Positions 51,847-64,000 of a DNA stretch of 64,000 nt are shown here, piece by piece. The stretch lies in the NCBI GenBank assembly GCA_028274465.1, contig CM051456.1:120854880-120918879 (forward strand), in the 5' to 3' direction. A model generated the notes under the pieces. It was not told where the DNA came from, did no database searches, and was given only the letters and a program-made list of their open reading frames with translations. A program made the translations under genes and the position numbers. This DNA is from Plantago ovata (lineage: Eukaryota; Streptophyta; Magnoliopsida; Lamiales; Plantaginaceae). Position 1 is the first letter of the stretch. Each line of letters starts with the position of its first letter.

Positions 51847-52988
51847 CCTTCTTCTTTACAACTCCGGTACCGGAATCCGGCACCAGCCCAACTATTAAAG
51901 AAGAATAAAAAAAGGATTAGGATTTAATTTGAATTTAAATTTTGTGGGTGTTCAATTTGCAATTATATTTGATACCTTTTTACAATTTAGATAAGTTATG
52001 TGGGTTCATTTTAAATTAATTAGTGATAATATAGTAATTTAGAAAATATTTGAGGAAAATGTGTAATAAACATAAAATGAGGTTGTTTTGGTTGAATTGA
52101 AATCTATTAATTATTCAGGGGCAAATATGTATATTCTAGGTCTTAATTCACGAAAAGTCAAATTTGTGGGGTTAGATGTAATTGTTTTGTCCGAACAGGG
52201 GAACTTATGTAATTTTTACTCGATCTGAAGAGGATAAATCCGTAAATGAATATAATATAATAAATATAAACTAAACTTAATGAATATGAACTGAACGGAA
52301 ATGAATGTATTTGAATTGAATTAAATTAAATTGAAATTAATTAGTTTTCATATAAAAATAACATAGCCTTTTAATATGAAATTGAGGTGAACTGAACTTG
52401 ATGAAGTTAAATTTGAACCACACTAAACCTATTTTAACTAATGAATTTAAGATAAATTGAACAGAGTCTAATACTTTGTTTAAACTTAATTTCATTTAGA
52501 AATTTTATAATTTCTGTTCAGATCAGTTTCAAATCACTTTAATTAATTTTAATTCAATTCACTTTAATTTTAATTTTGTTGAGATCTATTTAAACGGAAA
52601 TAACAGCCTGAGAGTTAGAATCACAATGTAATTTTAGTATACTATTTGAGAAACAACCGGATTTTCATGACTTTTATTAGAGAGCCTAGACGAAGCCGTC
52701 GATGCGTCAGCGTGTATTGTTCTGGCTAGCTGCAGCTCCTTAGTACGTCCTTTTCTAATTACCTGCAGGTATCTCTACATAATACTCCCTGGACATCTTC
52801 TTGTTAATTTATGCTAATGCTAATATTCTCATAATTCCGTCGTGTGTGCAATTGCTTTTAAATATGTACGCTATATATATATGTTTCATTTCATGCATGC
52901 ATGTGTTGCTAAATTCCCATGTTTCGCCATGACTGATCATATTGAACGCCCATGGGATCATATTGTAATTGTTACTAATTATATAAGG
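51847..52988. other. AT-rich spacer and F-box gene upstream region
   Basis: No gene is seen. The 52250-52460 part mirrors 49745-49910. The F-box promoter is presumably at about 52.6-52.9 kb. Confidence 0.45.
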
Positions 52989-54179
52989 ATGCCGCGGGCA
53001 AAGGATGGTGACACTGCTGCTGCTGCTGCTATGATCCTAACAGAAGTACTTCCGTTGGATGTGATCGTTAATATCTTCTTGAGGCTTCCCTTCATAACCA
53101 TCTTAACTCTTCGACGTGTTAACAAATTCTGCCGTGAAGTTACATCCACCCCGGATTTCGTCAAATCACATATCAAATTGTCAGCTCAAGATGTTAACCT
53201 CTCCAGTTATGAATTCTTCCAAATCCGCCGATTTACAGGACAAACTGAAACAGTAATTACCAGATTTTCTACCACCTTTCTTAACAACGGTATGCCGCCT
53301 CTCCATGGTTTTCCTTGGAAGAATTCGCACTATCCTAATTGTGTCACCTTGGGTTCTAGTAAGGATCTTATCTGTACTGTCAAATATAACAAGTGTTTTG
53401 AATTATGGAACCCTTCTTCTCGAGTACACCATCAACTCAGCCCTCTCGAATACGATATCCCACCCTTCAAATATAAACATCTGCATACCAGCTTAACCTT
53501 TGGGTTTGGTTACCATGACTCTACCAACGATCACAAGGTTGTCGCAATCATCCGCTACAGGTACAGGATGGATAGTGATGAGGATAGGACGAAAACACCG
53601 GTAATTAGAGTTTGCAGTTTGAAGAAGAATTATTGGAGGACTGTTGATGATCCGAGCGGGTTAAGTAGTAAACTATCTCGTCTAACTCATGAACATTCAA
53701 CTACTCCTGTATGCGGAAAGATTCATTGGATGGAAAGAACGATGGGTAGAAGGGAAATTGTTTCTTTCGATCTAGGGAAGGAAGTATTTGGAAAGGTTGA
53801 GCCCCCCGACTTTGTGAGAAACGCTAAATGTTATCTTCATATTACATGGGGTGTTCTAAATGGATGCCTTTGCATGGTTTCCCTTGCGAGAGGGGATCTC
53901 TGGGTTATGAAGGAGTATGGTGTTGAAGATTCTTGGACTATTGTGGCCAATATTCCAATAAAAAGGATACCATCTCCAATTATGCTGGTACCATGTTATG
54001 TGCTGCCAAACAGCCAAATATTATTTGCTACAGAACACAGATTTTGGTTGTATGATCCGAAGGATAACTCTTTAACTGATCCTAAGGAAACAAAGTGGGA
54101 TGCTTGCTGTGCTTATGACAGAGAGAGTAACTCCAGGGATTTCATGTGCCTCAAGCTTAATTTCACATGTTTGCAGTAG
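52989..54179 (+). CDS. F-box protein with F-box-associated domain
   Basis: Single exon, 396 residues from ATG 52989. The same frame is open further upstream with earlier methionines (52842 and 52930), but those segments are hydrophobic and low in complexity, and MPRAKDG precedes the F-box directly. The F-box is at about residues 18-62 (LPLDVIVNIFLRLPFITILT, then RVNKFCREVTSTPDFVKSH). An FBA-type region follows with ELWNPSSRVHHQL, SLTFGFGYHDSTNDHKVVAI, NYWRTVDDP, VCGKIHWM, IVSFDLGKEVF, GCLCMV and FWLYDPKDNSL, which form kelch-like beta strands. The F-box binds SKP1 in an SCF ubiquitin ligase and the FBA domain selects the substrate. This is a large, fast-evolving plant family of the CPR1/At3g06240 type. 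The target is unknown. Confidence 0.88.
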   Translation: MPRAKDGDTAAAAAMILTEVLPLDVIVNIFLRLPFITILTLRRVNKFCREVTSTPDFVKSHIKLSAQDVNLSSYEFFQIRRFTGQTETVITRFSTTFLNNGMPPLHGFPWKNSHYPNCVTLGSSKDLICTVKYNKCFELWNPSSRVHHQLSPLEYDIPPFKYKHLHTSLTFGFGYHDSTNDHKVVAIIRYRYRMDSDEDRTKTPVIRVCSLKKNYWRTVDDPSGLSSKLSRLTHEHSTTPVCGKIHWMERTMGRREIVSFDLGKEVFGKVEPPDFVRNAKCYLHITWGVLNGCLCMVSLARGDLWVMKEYGVEDSWTIVANIPIKRIPSPIMLVPCYVLPNSQILFATEHRFWLYDPKDNSLTDPKETKWDACCAYDRESNSRDFMCLKLNFTCLQ

Positions 54180-54760
54180 CCAGTAGCCAGTAGATCGATG
54201 CAGCAAATAACAGATGGATGCTGGAGTAGTTTTATCAGCTTTTGTAATTCATTAAAATGTGAATCGTCAACTATGTTATTTTGCTTTATCTGTTCAAACT
54301 CAAGTAGCTAGATAGTTAGTTACCACCCTTTTGGCTTATTGTGTATTTCTCTTCTTCAACATCGTGTACGCTGTTGCTTGCTAGTAGTTCCTACCTATTG
54401 TTTATTCAGAATTGTTACAGTTCAACTTCTTCTAACAGAATTCGTCTTTATCTTGCTTCCTCACTGATTGAGGTTCCGAGATATAAACTGTAGCAACTAG
54501 CCAACTACCAAGTACCAAGCATGGCACGAAATGAGCTCAAGGAAACTACAATGACAACAGCACCAAATTTACATCCCTTCCTACGTTACAATCCATACAT
54601 ATAGAAGATTAGAGTAGCATGGAATGACATTGCTGAAGTTTTACTGGGGAGTGCGCTCTCTCAAGTGTAGTTATTAGCAAATATACACAAGAAGCTCCTC
54701 AAATGTTGGGTGCTATAGTTTTTAAACATGAAATTGTTACAACGTGAAAGAGAGGCACTT
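54180..54760. other. Convergent 3' regions of F-box and BTB genes
   Basis: 3' UTRs of the F-box gene (+) and the BTB gene (-). No other gene. Confidence 0.6.
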
Positions 54761-57054
54761 TTAATTAGGTTTCCAAACAGCAAGCATCTCTTGAAACATC
54801 TCCACCACCAATTCCCTATCTGCCTTCCGGAAGAAATCATTCATTTCATCTCTGACATCATAGATCTTGCCAAAATCAAGCAAGTATATCAAGCAACCTT
54901 TCTTCAGCTTGTCAAGCTGGTAAAGCCAGGCTTCTTGCAATCTCTCCAGCACGTTGCCCGAGTTTATGTCTTCCAAAAGGCTTTCTTCACAAGCGTCCTT
55001 CAAGTCCACAATATCATACTTGTTTGCCGCACCCAATAATGATAATCTGTGCTTCCAAAAGTTTTCTTGGTTGATTGTTCCGTATAAATAGCTTAAGAGG
55101 GTAGTGCAAGACTCAGATGTCATGTCTTCAATGTTGATGGTTGAAGAAGATTTCTCCTTGAGGTTGTGTTGGAACATGCTGTTAAAAACAGGGGAACTTG
55201 CGGACAGTATTGCTTTGTGAGCTCGTAGTGTTCCATCAGCTGTGTTGATGGTGACATCAGCGTGAAGCGACTCATCGAGCATGCGAGAGAGGCATTTAAG
55301 GGTGCTTTGAGTAGCTTGGAGCTGCATCGTGCCATCAGAGGGCCATATTGAACTGGCTTCTTCTCCCTGTGGCTTAAAAAAAAGAATCAGTGACACTTTA
55401 AGACAAAGCAGAAAGCAGAGAGATGCTATATCTAGAAATCACAGAATAGTTCAATCCCACCCTAGCGGTATCAATGTATCATCTAGATCACTAGATGGTG
55501 GCATGGTGTTCCAACATACTGTGCATTAGGTTGGTCTACAACCTAAAGTATGTCATAGAATGACATTCAAGGCCTCATTAGAATTTTCCACACTAATTCA
55601 TAACTCAATGTCACACATGTCATAATGAAGGTGCGCTACATAAATTTTTAAATAGTCGATGTGAGATATCTTACATTTAAAGAGTGAATCTTCAGATCCA
55701 GAAACTCAACATCAATGACAAATCGGCCTTGGAAGCTAAGATCAACAGGGCAGGCAAAATCATCACTTGTCTTCAGTAATCTCTCTTGAACTGCAGCATA
55801 AAGCAGCAATGATCAACGTCATTATGTTACAGTTGCATGCAGAACAACAACATTCACTCAAGAATTACACTTGATTTATGCATCAGGATCTACAAGAGTG
55901 CACGTGGCCAGAGGTCTGGTCACTTAGGAAAACATGAAAACTACTTATAAGGAGTCTAGTGAGACATGGCTATCTTAAATTGAAGGGCATAGATTCCTGA
56001 AATCAGATGAATCTGACAATCACACCTATGAGATGATTACGTAATATGTCTTCTTTGTTTAAGACTTTAGATATTTTAGACACCGTGATCTACTTCATTG
56101 ACCCTCTTGACATGAGAAAAAGGCGCACGCACTATAAGAAAAAGTAAGAACTCTCAGGATCAGACTATGGGGGTTATTGTGAAGGCTTTCACCTTAGGTG
56201 GCTGAGTAACAATCAAGGTGTAGCTGTGGCATGTACTTATCATACTCGAGCAGAATGCAATCACAATCCACAAGTGCTGTGAGTAAATATTGCAAAATGA
56301 ACACATAATACCAGCATATGAATTGATCCTTTAGAAATAAATACAGCATGATATACTTGGATACGGGACGTAAACCATGCAGGCCAACAAATGAGAGCCA
56401 GATGAGACCATTAGGGTTCACAATCACAGAAAGCTAATCGTTCACTTGGGCATTATTACAAACATGATAATTGCATTCTGATATACAAATTTTGCTTGAA
56501 TATAGGCAACAAAATTTCTACACTAAACCTCACAAGCAGCTTAACAGCTTCAACACTAATCAGAGTTACAAAAGAGTCAACCAAATAGCACAAACAAACA
56601 GCGTTGATAAACGAAACATAACCAAACAGAAGAGTAATCTTCAATACTAATCAGTTGATTGAGAAACGAGTAAAGAAGGATCAGAAAGACGGACCAGGTG
56701 AGATGAAAGGTCTCCGATGAGAACCGGAGACGGTGACACGGATGAAGAAGCGGGCGAAAGGCGGCTGCTCTTTGGAGACCCGAGACATTTCAGGGAATAG
56801 CCGGATGAACATGGAACGGTTCTTCTCCACGGATAAATGCCTAATTAAATTAGGAACGATAACGAACGAATTTCACAAAACTAGTACTAGTAATTAATAA
56901 TCGATCGATGAATCAGGTAAAGTAGATAGGTATTTTACCAGTTCCATAAGCCGATCTTGAAGGGGTCGGAACGTTTGTAAGGAGTTGTTGGCCCAAAGCT
57001 CTCGATCTTCCATTGAGCTAGTCGAGCTATGGTTTCAACCTTCGTGTCACCCAT
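54761..57054 (-). CDS. BTB/POZ domain protein (At1g21780 type)
   Basis: Minus-strand exons 56939-57054, 56695-56840, 55675-55790 and 54761-55366 join in phase to give 327 residues. I chose ATG 57054 (MGDTKVETIARLAQWKIESF) because homologues begin here; an in-frame ATG at 57147 would add a 31-residue Ala/Arg-rich extension. The N-terminal half (FKIGLWNW, HLSVEKNRSMFIRLFPEMSR, FVIDVEFLDLKI) is a MATH-like domain. The BTB domain at about residues 150-260 has DVTINTADGTLRAHKAILSA and TLLSYLYGTI. A BACK-like helical tail ends DRELVVEMFQEMLAVWKP. Such proteins act as substrate adaptors for CUL3 ubiquitin ligases. The adjacent acetyltransferase gene is also its neighbour in Arabidopsis. Confidence 0.92.
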
Positions 57055-57147
57055 TTCTCTTTCTCGACTCTTCTGTGCTGCTGCTGCTGCTACTCTCTTC
57101 TCTGCAGTAGTAATAGTTTGACTTCTTTCAGTAAATATCTCTGCCAT

Positions 57148-57943
57148 TCATCATCGTCTTCTTTTTCTTTTTTTTACTTTTAGCATCGTCTGAGTAGTAT
57201 TTTTCATTCAAGGGACTTCAAATTGGGAATTTACAAATTAGACGATCTATTTTGCTAGTAATGGTAGTTTAGCACGATACCCGTGATCACACATTGTTGT
57301 ATAATGTTACTTGTCGATTTTAATTACATGTGTGTTTCTAATCACCCTTAAATTTGATTGTTCGGTAAGCTACAACATCTTGAAGTAACTCTACTTAGTC
57401 GAACAGAACAGTACTCCGACGAAGTTAGATCTACAATCTTAAATCACTTAACTGACTATAATAAGGATAGTGATAATCGCCTACAAGGCTAGAACATGTG
57501 TTCATAAGGATGATAGACTTAGCGGACAATTGAGTATAAATCATGACAAGCGGTTAACTAGATGATTTGATATTTCATTGCTGACTCACCCAACTTTAAA
57601 TGCTCTATTAGTGAAACTCATCTTTTTAGATGGTTCGTGTAGATTTTACCCATGTACTCCAACTATATGGGGCAATATACTACCACAAGGTGTCCTCCAC
57701 TACGTTGCTCTGTTTTTCTAGGTAGTTGGAGATTTTATAGGTCTCTTGAAGAATAGTTTTTACTTAATCTTCAAAATTTAATATGTTTGGACGACCCGTT
57801 TACTCATTTTATAACATTTTATAATTTTCTATTCATGGATGGACTAGTAGTAGACTTGATCACCTTTACCTTAACCCTCTTGAATTGATATATTCGATTT
57901 TAACCCGAATCTTTTTTCAATTTCAATCTTTTAATTATTCATG
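57148..57943. other. BTB upstream region and spacer
   Basis: Promoter of the minus-strand BTB gene, then AT-rich spacer. No gene seen. Confidence 0.5.
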
Positions 57944-58194
57944 TACTCCATCCATCTCAGATGAGTTGCACCATTGCTTTTGGACACATAAAATAAGGAG
58001 AAGAGTTATATATTGAGTTATATTGATAGTGGGGGGTGCTTTTATTTTATTGAGAATTTGTGACCACATAAATGTGTTGAGGGAATATAAAATTATTATC
58101 AATATGCAAATATGTCAAAGAAATGAAATTGTGCAACTCTAATCGGACGTCCAAAATGACAAAATGGTGCAACTGTTTTGGGACAGATGAAGTA
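57944..58194. mobile_element. Stowaway-like MITE, about 250 bp
   Basis: The left end reads CTCCATCCATCTCAGATGAG then TTGCACC. The right end, reverse-complemented, reads CTTCATCTGTCCCAAAACAG then TTGCACC, so imperfect inverted repeats of about 27 bases are present. Each end is flanked by TA, the Tc1/mariner target duplication. The interior has no coding capacity. Confidence 0.75.
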
Positions 58195-58236
58195 CATCAA
58201 TATCAAATACAAAATTGGGCCCACGCAAAAACTTAG

Positions 58237-59888
<1,652 letters not shown>

Positions 59889-61022
59889 GGTACTGCTTAT
59901 ACAGCATGCTTGAAGCCTACTTAGCCAAGAAACATGCTGCTTACTATGTATTACTGCCTTTTATTTTCTGTTCAATAAGCATTCTAGTGGTAAACTGAAT
60001 CAGATCGGTCATCATTAGCGACCAATGCTGTATACTGTACTAATTTGTGAAATTCTCTGTATTGATTCTGTTATACAAGTTTTTGGATTTCAAATAACAA
60101 GTTAAAGTTTTATGCACAGTGTTGGGATAGACAGACTTGTCATTCCGGGATTACATTGTGATGTTATTTTGAAATCTTGGGATGGAGACTTGTGCCTGTA
60201 TATTTTGCTTTTGTGTGGAAAAAACATACTGTAACACATTATACACATACTTGTTCCTATATATCTCTCTTGACATAGGATCACTGCCCCGTCATTAGTG
60301 GATTGTAAGGGAGGGAAAATCGGAAATTATTGACAGGGTGAAGATTGTGAGTGCAAAAAGTTGGTAGAATGGACAGCAGATAGTTGTACACTCATTTCCC
60401 ATGCTATGATATCTTCCCTTTCTTGGGTTGGAAAACTTGGGAGGGAATTTCCCCCTAAATTGGAGAGATACAAACTCTTCAATCTACTCGAGCGCTTTGC
60501 TAGCTGCAGTGATACATCCAATGCCTGGGCAAATTATATTAGAAGAACAAAGAGCATCAGAAATGATTACTTTTTCTATTAAATTCCCAAATAATATGGT
60601 TCCTGGTAAAAAGAACATTCATTGGCAATTATTCAGCAAAAGAATGAGCAGACTGCAGATATGATACTAGAAGAGCAAAGGACTGAAAAAGGAGCTTCAG
60701 AAATCTCTTTCATTTTAGTAACAGTAAATGATTTTTTTTTCCCCAGTAAAAGTTGCTACTGCCATGGATTTTTCATTGGCAACTCGTACTTCCATTTCTG
60801 CAGCTGCTACTATGACTCTGTTTTTTAGATTCTTTGACTTTGTGGAACGATCTTTAATGTGTGTGTTGTGTCAGTGGTAAATTCCACGCGTAAAATTGTG
60901 ATTTAAAGTAAAAAAATAAAAATAATAGACTTTACCTACTGTATTACCCCTAACATCTAAAATTATTTGGAGAATTTTAAAAAAGCTTGTATGTTTAGAA
61001 TTTTAAAAAAGCTTGTATGTTT
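59889..61022. other. GNAT gene 3' UTR and intergenic DNA
   Basis: 3' UTR and spacer. From about 60908 a diverged, shortened unit of the following tandem repeat appears. No gene. Confidence 0.5.
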
Positions 61023-61266
61023 AAAGTAAAATAAATAAATAACAGACTTTACCTATTGTATTACCCTAACATCTAAAGTGAATCTGGTAATATTTTGAGA
61101 TCAAAATAATATTATTTGGAGAGTTATAAAAAGCTTGTATGTTTAAAGTAAAATAAATAAATAACAGACTTTACCTATTGTATTACCCTAACATCTAAAG
61201 TGAATCTGGTAATATTTTGAGATCAAAATAATATTATTTGGAGAGTTATAAAAAGCTTGTATGTTT
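61023..61266. repeat. Identical 122-bp tandem duplication
   Basis: Units 61023-61144 and 61145-61266 appear identical (AAAGTAAAATAAATAAATAA ... AAAAAGCTTGTATGTTT). A diverged partial unit with an internal loss precedes them at about 60908-61022. Confidence 0.88.
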
Positions 61267-61958
61267 AGAATCCGAGGTCTTCCAATTTTGGTGAACAAAC
61301 ATACATACGATTACGATGTCCAAATTGCATTTACTACCTTGCTGACTTCTTGTTATTGGAGTATTGAAGTTTCTGGGTAAAGAGACGAACGATAAAAGAA
61401 AGTTGAAACTGGGAACCAATCAAATTTTGGTAGTCGTATCTAGCCAGTCAGCTTAATTACCCTACAGCAGCCTGCTCAGTTTGTTTAACTATATAAACTG
61501 CCTATCTATGAGCCAGTTCCACGTGGACCCATGATTTCAAATCTGTTGTAACTGTCTCCTATATGCTATGAATAAACAAATTTCACATTTAATTGCTCAT
61601 TCAATTATTAAGAAATTTTGGTTATAATCTCAGTCTGAGACGTCAGTTTGATTCTCAAATGTACACAATGCAAAACAAAACTCCAGGTTAGTTTAGCAGA
61701 TCCTACCAAATTTGGTCCCATCTCTTAATTAATCTGCTTCGCAAGTTTGTTTCAGTGGCTATGTAGTAGTATCAGCAAAAATGGTGTCTTTATCCCGTGT
61801 CGTGTGTATATTGTGTAGTATATACGCAAGTAAGATCCCACATCGTTAAATATAAAATGATAAACTGGTAACGTTCTCACTTCCCATTTAGAGTAGTTTT
61901 CTTTTCAGATGATGGCATGAGGAATTCCACAAAAATTTAGTAAATGCTAAGGAAAAAA
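61267..61958. other. Intergenic, nothing recognised
   Basis: AT-rich spacer with no gene or element boundary that I can support. Confidence 0.5.
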
Positions 61959-62932
61959 TACACTGTCCATCATCTCGTGTAACGTAACTAATGGGCTATG
62001 TAGGATTTGAATCTCGTCTCGGAGGTCATCTCGAATGACATCCTGAGATGGGTTAACCCGGATCATCTCGGACAGTTGTCTCAAAACACAAAATAAATAT
62101 TTAAAATTATATATAATAACTATCACACACATTTATCACCAAACAAGATTCAAAATACAAACATAAATGTTATAAAACCATATAATCCAAAATAAAGACA
62201 TAGTACGTATAACATTACAATACTACAATAATTCAAACAAACAAGCAAACAAAGGTAAAATGTTCCATTAAACAAGTTCAAACTTCAAACAAATAAGAAA
62301 AAAAAATAGTGAATGATAATTATGTTTATAAACAAACCGGTGCATTTTGGTGCATTTGTGGTGTTTGGGATCTCCAAGGTCTTCAAGGGTTGAGCATGGA
62401 TACCAAATATCAAGGAAGAATGAGGAAGAGGTTGACAATAGCTTGTATGAGGCGAAAACGATAGTAAAATTGGAGTTCGGATGAAGATTCCGAAGCCATT
62501 CAAGTGGCAAAAGTTTGCGCAGTCTAGCCATTTTTGTTATACATCCTTCATACAATGTCCAATTGACCTGAAATTTACGTCCACGCGTAGCTATCTCAAA
62601 GAGCTATCCAACAGTAGCTCGTACACCCTTATTCGACCATTGGCGCGCTGTAAAATGCGATTTGAAGTTTCTGCAAATAACACAATTTCTTAATTTTTTA
62701 TTTGTAAATCCCGGGTCAACCGTTGACCAGGGAATACCCGTCAAAATCTCGAAAAAATTCCGCGTTTCGATATTTTTTAGAGATTTGATGGATTCGTCTC
62801 GGTGAAGGCACCGAAACTGGGTTAACCCGGTGAGATTCAAATTAAACATAGCTAAAGGGTGATAGAAAGACTATCCGCAATTTTCAACCCCTATTTTGTA
62901 GTCTGCGTGAGATGAGAAGTATATATAGGGTA
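61959..62932. mobile_element. Candidate non-autonomous element with long imperfect inverted repeats
   Basis: The left arm contains CATCATCTCGTG, GGCTATGTAGGATTTGAATC and GGGTTAACCCGG (about 61967-62061). The right arm, reverse-complemented, contains CTTCTCATCTCACG, AGCTATGTTTAATTTGAATC and CCGGGTTAACCC (about 62820-62925). The arms are about 100 bases and diverged, around an AT-rich middle of about 750 bases with no transposase. Length and structure suit a MULE-type or similar non-autonomous element. Ends and target duplication are not fixed. Confidence 0.5.
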
Positions 62933-63278
62933 TGTGTTCTTTTCATCTGGAATATTGAACTTGACTCAATTGAATTTGTTTATAATATAAAAAAACTAAG
63001 GTATAAATATGACATGAACTGAATTTAATGAATTTAAACTGAATATATTATTTCTTTAAAGTCATAGTATCGTATATCGTATGCTGATTTAATAAGTTAC
63101 ATTATACCATGCAACATATAAATCACACATTACATACTTGATAAATACATTTAAACATTATAAAACACAACCAGGGGCGGGGCAGGTGGGGGCGTCCCCC
63201 CTCCCCCAAACTTTTGAAATAAAAATTATATGTAATATTTACGATTTTTCAAGTTTTGGCCCCATAAACTTTCGAAAA

Positions 63279-63386
<108 letters not shown>

Positions 63387-63429
63387 CAGTTTCTCTCAAA
63401 GGATACTTTTGCAAGGGTCACCACTGATC

Positions 63430-63802
63430 AATAAACAGAAATAAAAGGCGGCTTAGCCGTCCATAAGTTAAAGTACAAAACTTTAAATTAAATCGAACCT
63501 TTTTATTGATGGAATTTGAGATACAACTTCAATGAGGGAATTTGGGAGTACAAGTACCGATGATCGGATTTTTTCTAGCTAAGAACAAAGATTACAAGGC
63601 TATTACTACTAGTAGGCTTAAGAGAGTAGGGAAGAAAGAAGTAGAAAGGAGAAGGGATAAGGTATGAGGGAGAGAGTGATTGAGAGTGATAGAGAGTGAT
63701 GAGTGTGTGTCCTAAAGATGGAAGGGTGCCTTCCATTTATAGGAGTGGGAGTGATGGTTTTTCAAAAAGTAAATAGTAACTAATAATGATTTTTTGATTT
63801 TC

Positions 63803-63846
<44 letters not shown>

Positions 63847-64000
63847 AAATCCGCAGGTGAACAGTACCCTGTCGGTGAACAGTAACTTCTTTTTTTTTTT
63901 TTTTTTTTTTTTTAATTATAATACTTGTACAAATACACATTGCAAGAATTTAGAATCCACTATTTCCGAACAAAGGTTCGGAATCTTCTTCAGCATCTTC
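63430..64000 (-). mobile_element. Possible LTR sequence running off the window
   Basis: On the minus strand a TATAAATGG box (about 63740) is followed by a CT-rich leader (63640-63720), then TGTAATCTTTGTTCTTAGC and an AATAAAAAG signal (about 63505). This order is like the U3-R-U5 part of an LTR. Upstream lie GTGAACAGTACC/GTGAACAGTAAC repeats (63857 and 63876) and two poly(T) tracts. No internal coding region is in view, so the assignment is weak. Confidence 0.3.

Noticed and set aside
62268-62555. Minus-strand frame of 95 codons inside the long inverted-repeat element
   Set aside because: No transposase or other domain is visible and composition is low-complexity Ser/Phe-rich; treated as chance.

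Overview
This is nuclear DNA from a flowering plant. The genes carry GT..AG introns, the intergenic DNA is AT-rich, and every recognisable protein belongs to a conserved plant family. The lineage is probably eudicot. I cannot name the species from sequence alone.

Layout. 1-5455 (+): C-terminal part of an ATAD5/ELG1-type RFC-like AAA+ ATPase, with its start outside the window. 7.2-10.1 kb: transposon-derived DNA with a Helitron-like terminus and a broken RPA-like gene. 12773-14516 (+): universal-stress-protein domain protein. 15121-17776 (-): Golgi nucleotide-sugar (UDP-galactose type) transporter. 18-25.4 kb: gene-free DNA with a TIR transposon, a SINE, a Harbinger MITE and a local segmental duplication. 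25445-26100 (-): small one-helix membrane protein. 27628-32977 (+): SGT-type TPR co-chaperone. 34246-35754 (+): P-class PPR protein. 36515-39415: decayed LACS9 copy. 41657-46002 (+): intact LACS9. 50.3-51.85 kb: two 5'-truncated copies of a non-LTR-like element in ATT microsatellites. 52989-54179 (+): F-box protein. 54761-57054 (-): BTB/POZ protein. 58396-59888 (+): small GNAT-like acetyltransferase. 60.9-64 kb: tandem repeats, a long-TIR element, a TA microsatellite and possible LTR sequence.

From memory, several of these genes match Arabidopsis loci that are close together: At1g77590 (LACS9), At1g77610 (transporter) and At1g77620 (ATAD5-like), and At1g21770/At1g21780 (acetyltransferase/BTB) in the paralogous chromosome segment. 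The window therefore looks like an ancestral block with gene insertions and losses.

The most interesting observation is at 33.6-39.4 kb. An upstream copy of the LACS9 promoter and 5' leader, including its leader-intron donor, now sits directly in front of an intronless PPR gene. The remaining 3' exons of that LACS9 copy lie behind the PPR gene as a pseudogene. The PPR gene appears to have replaced the first LACS9 exons and taken over the LACS9 promoter. Other leads are a Helitron 3' end with an RPA-like gene, a REL-endonuclease-type retroelement stacked in its own ATT tails, and a MITE whose empty site survives in a paralogous duplicate.
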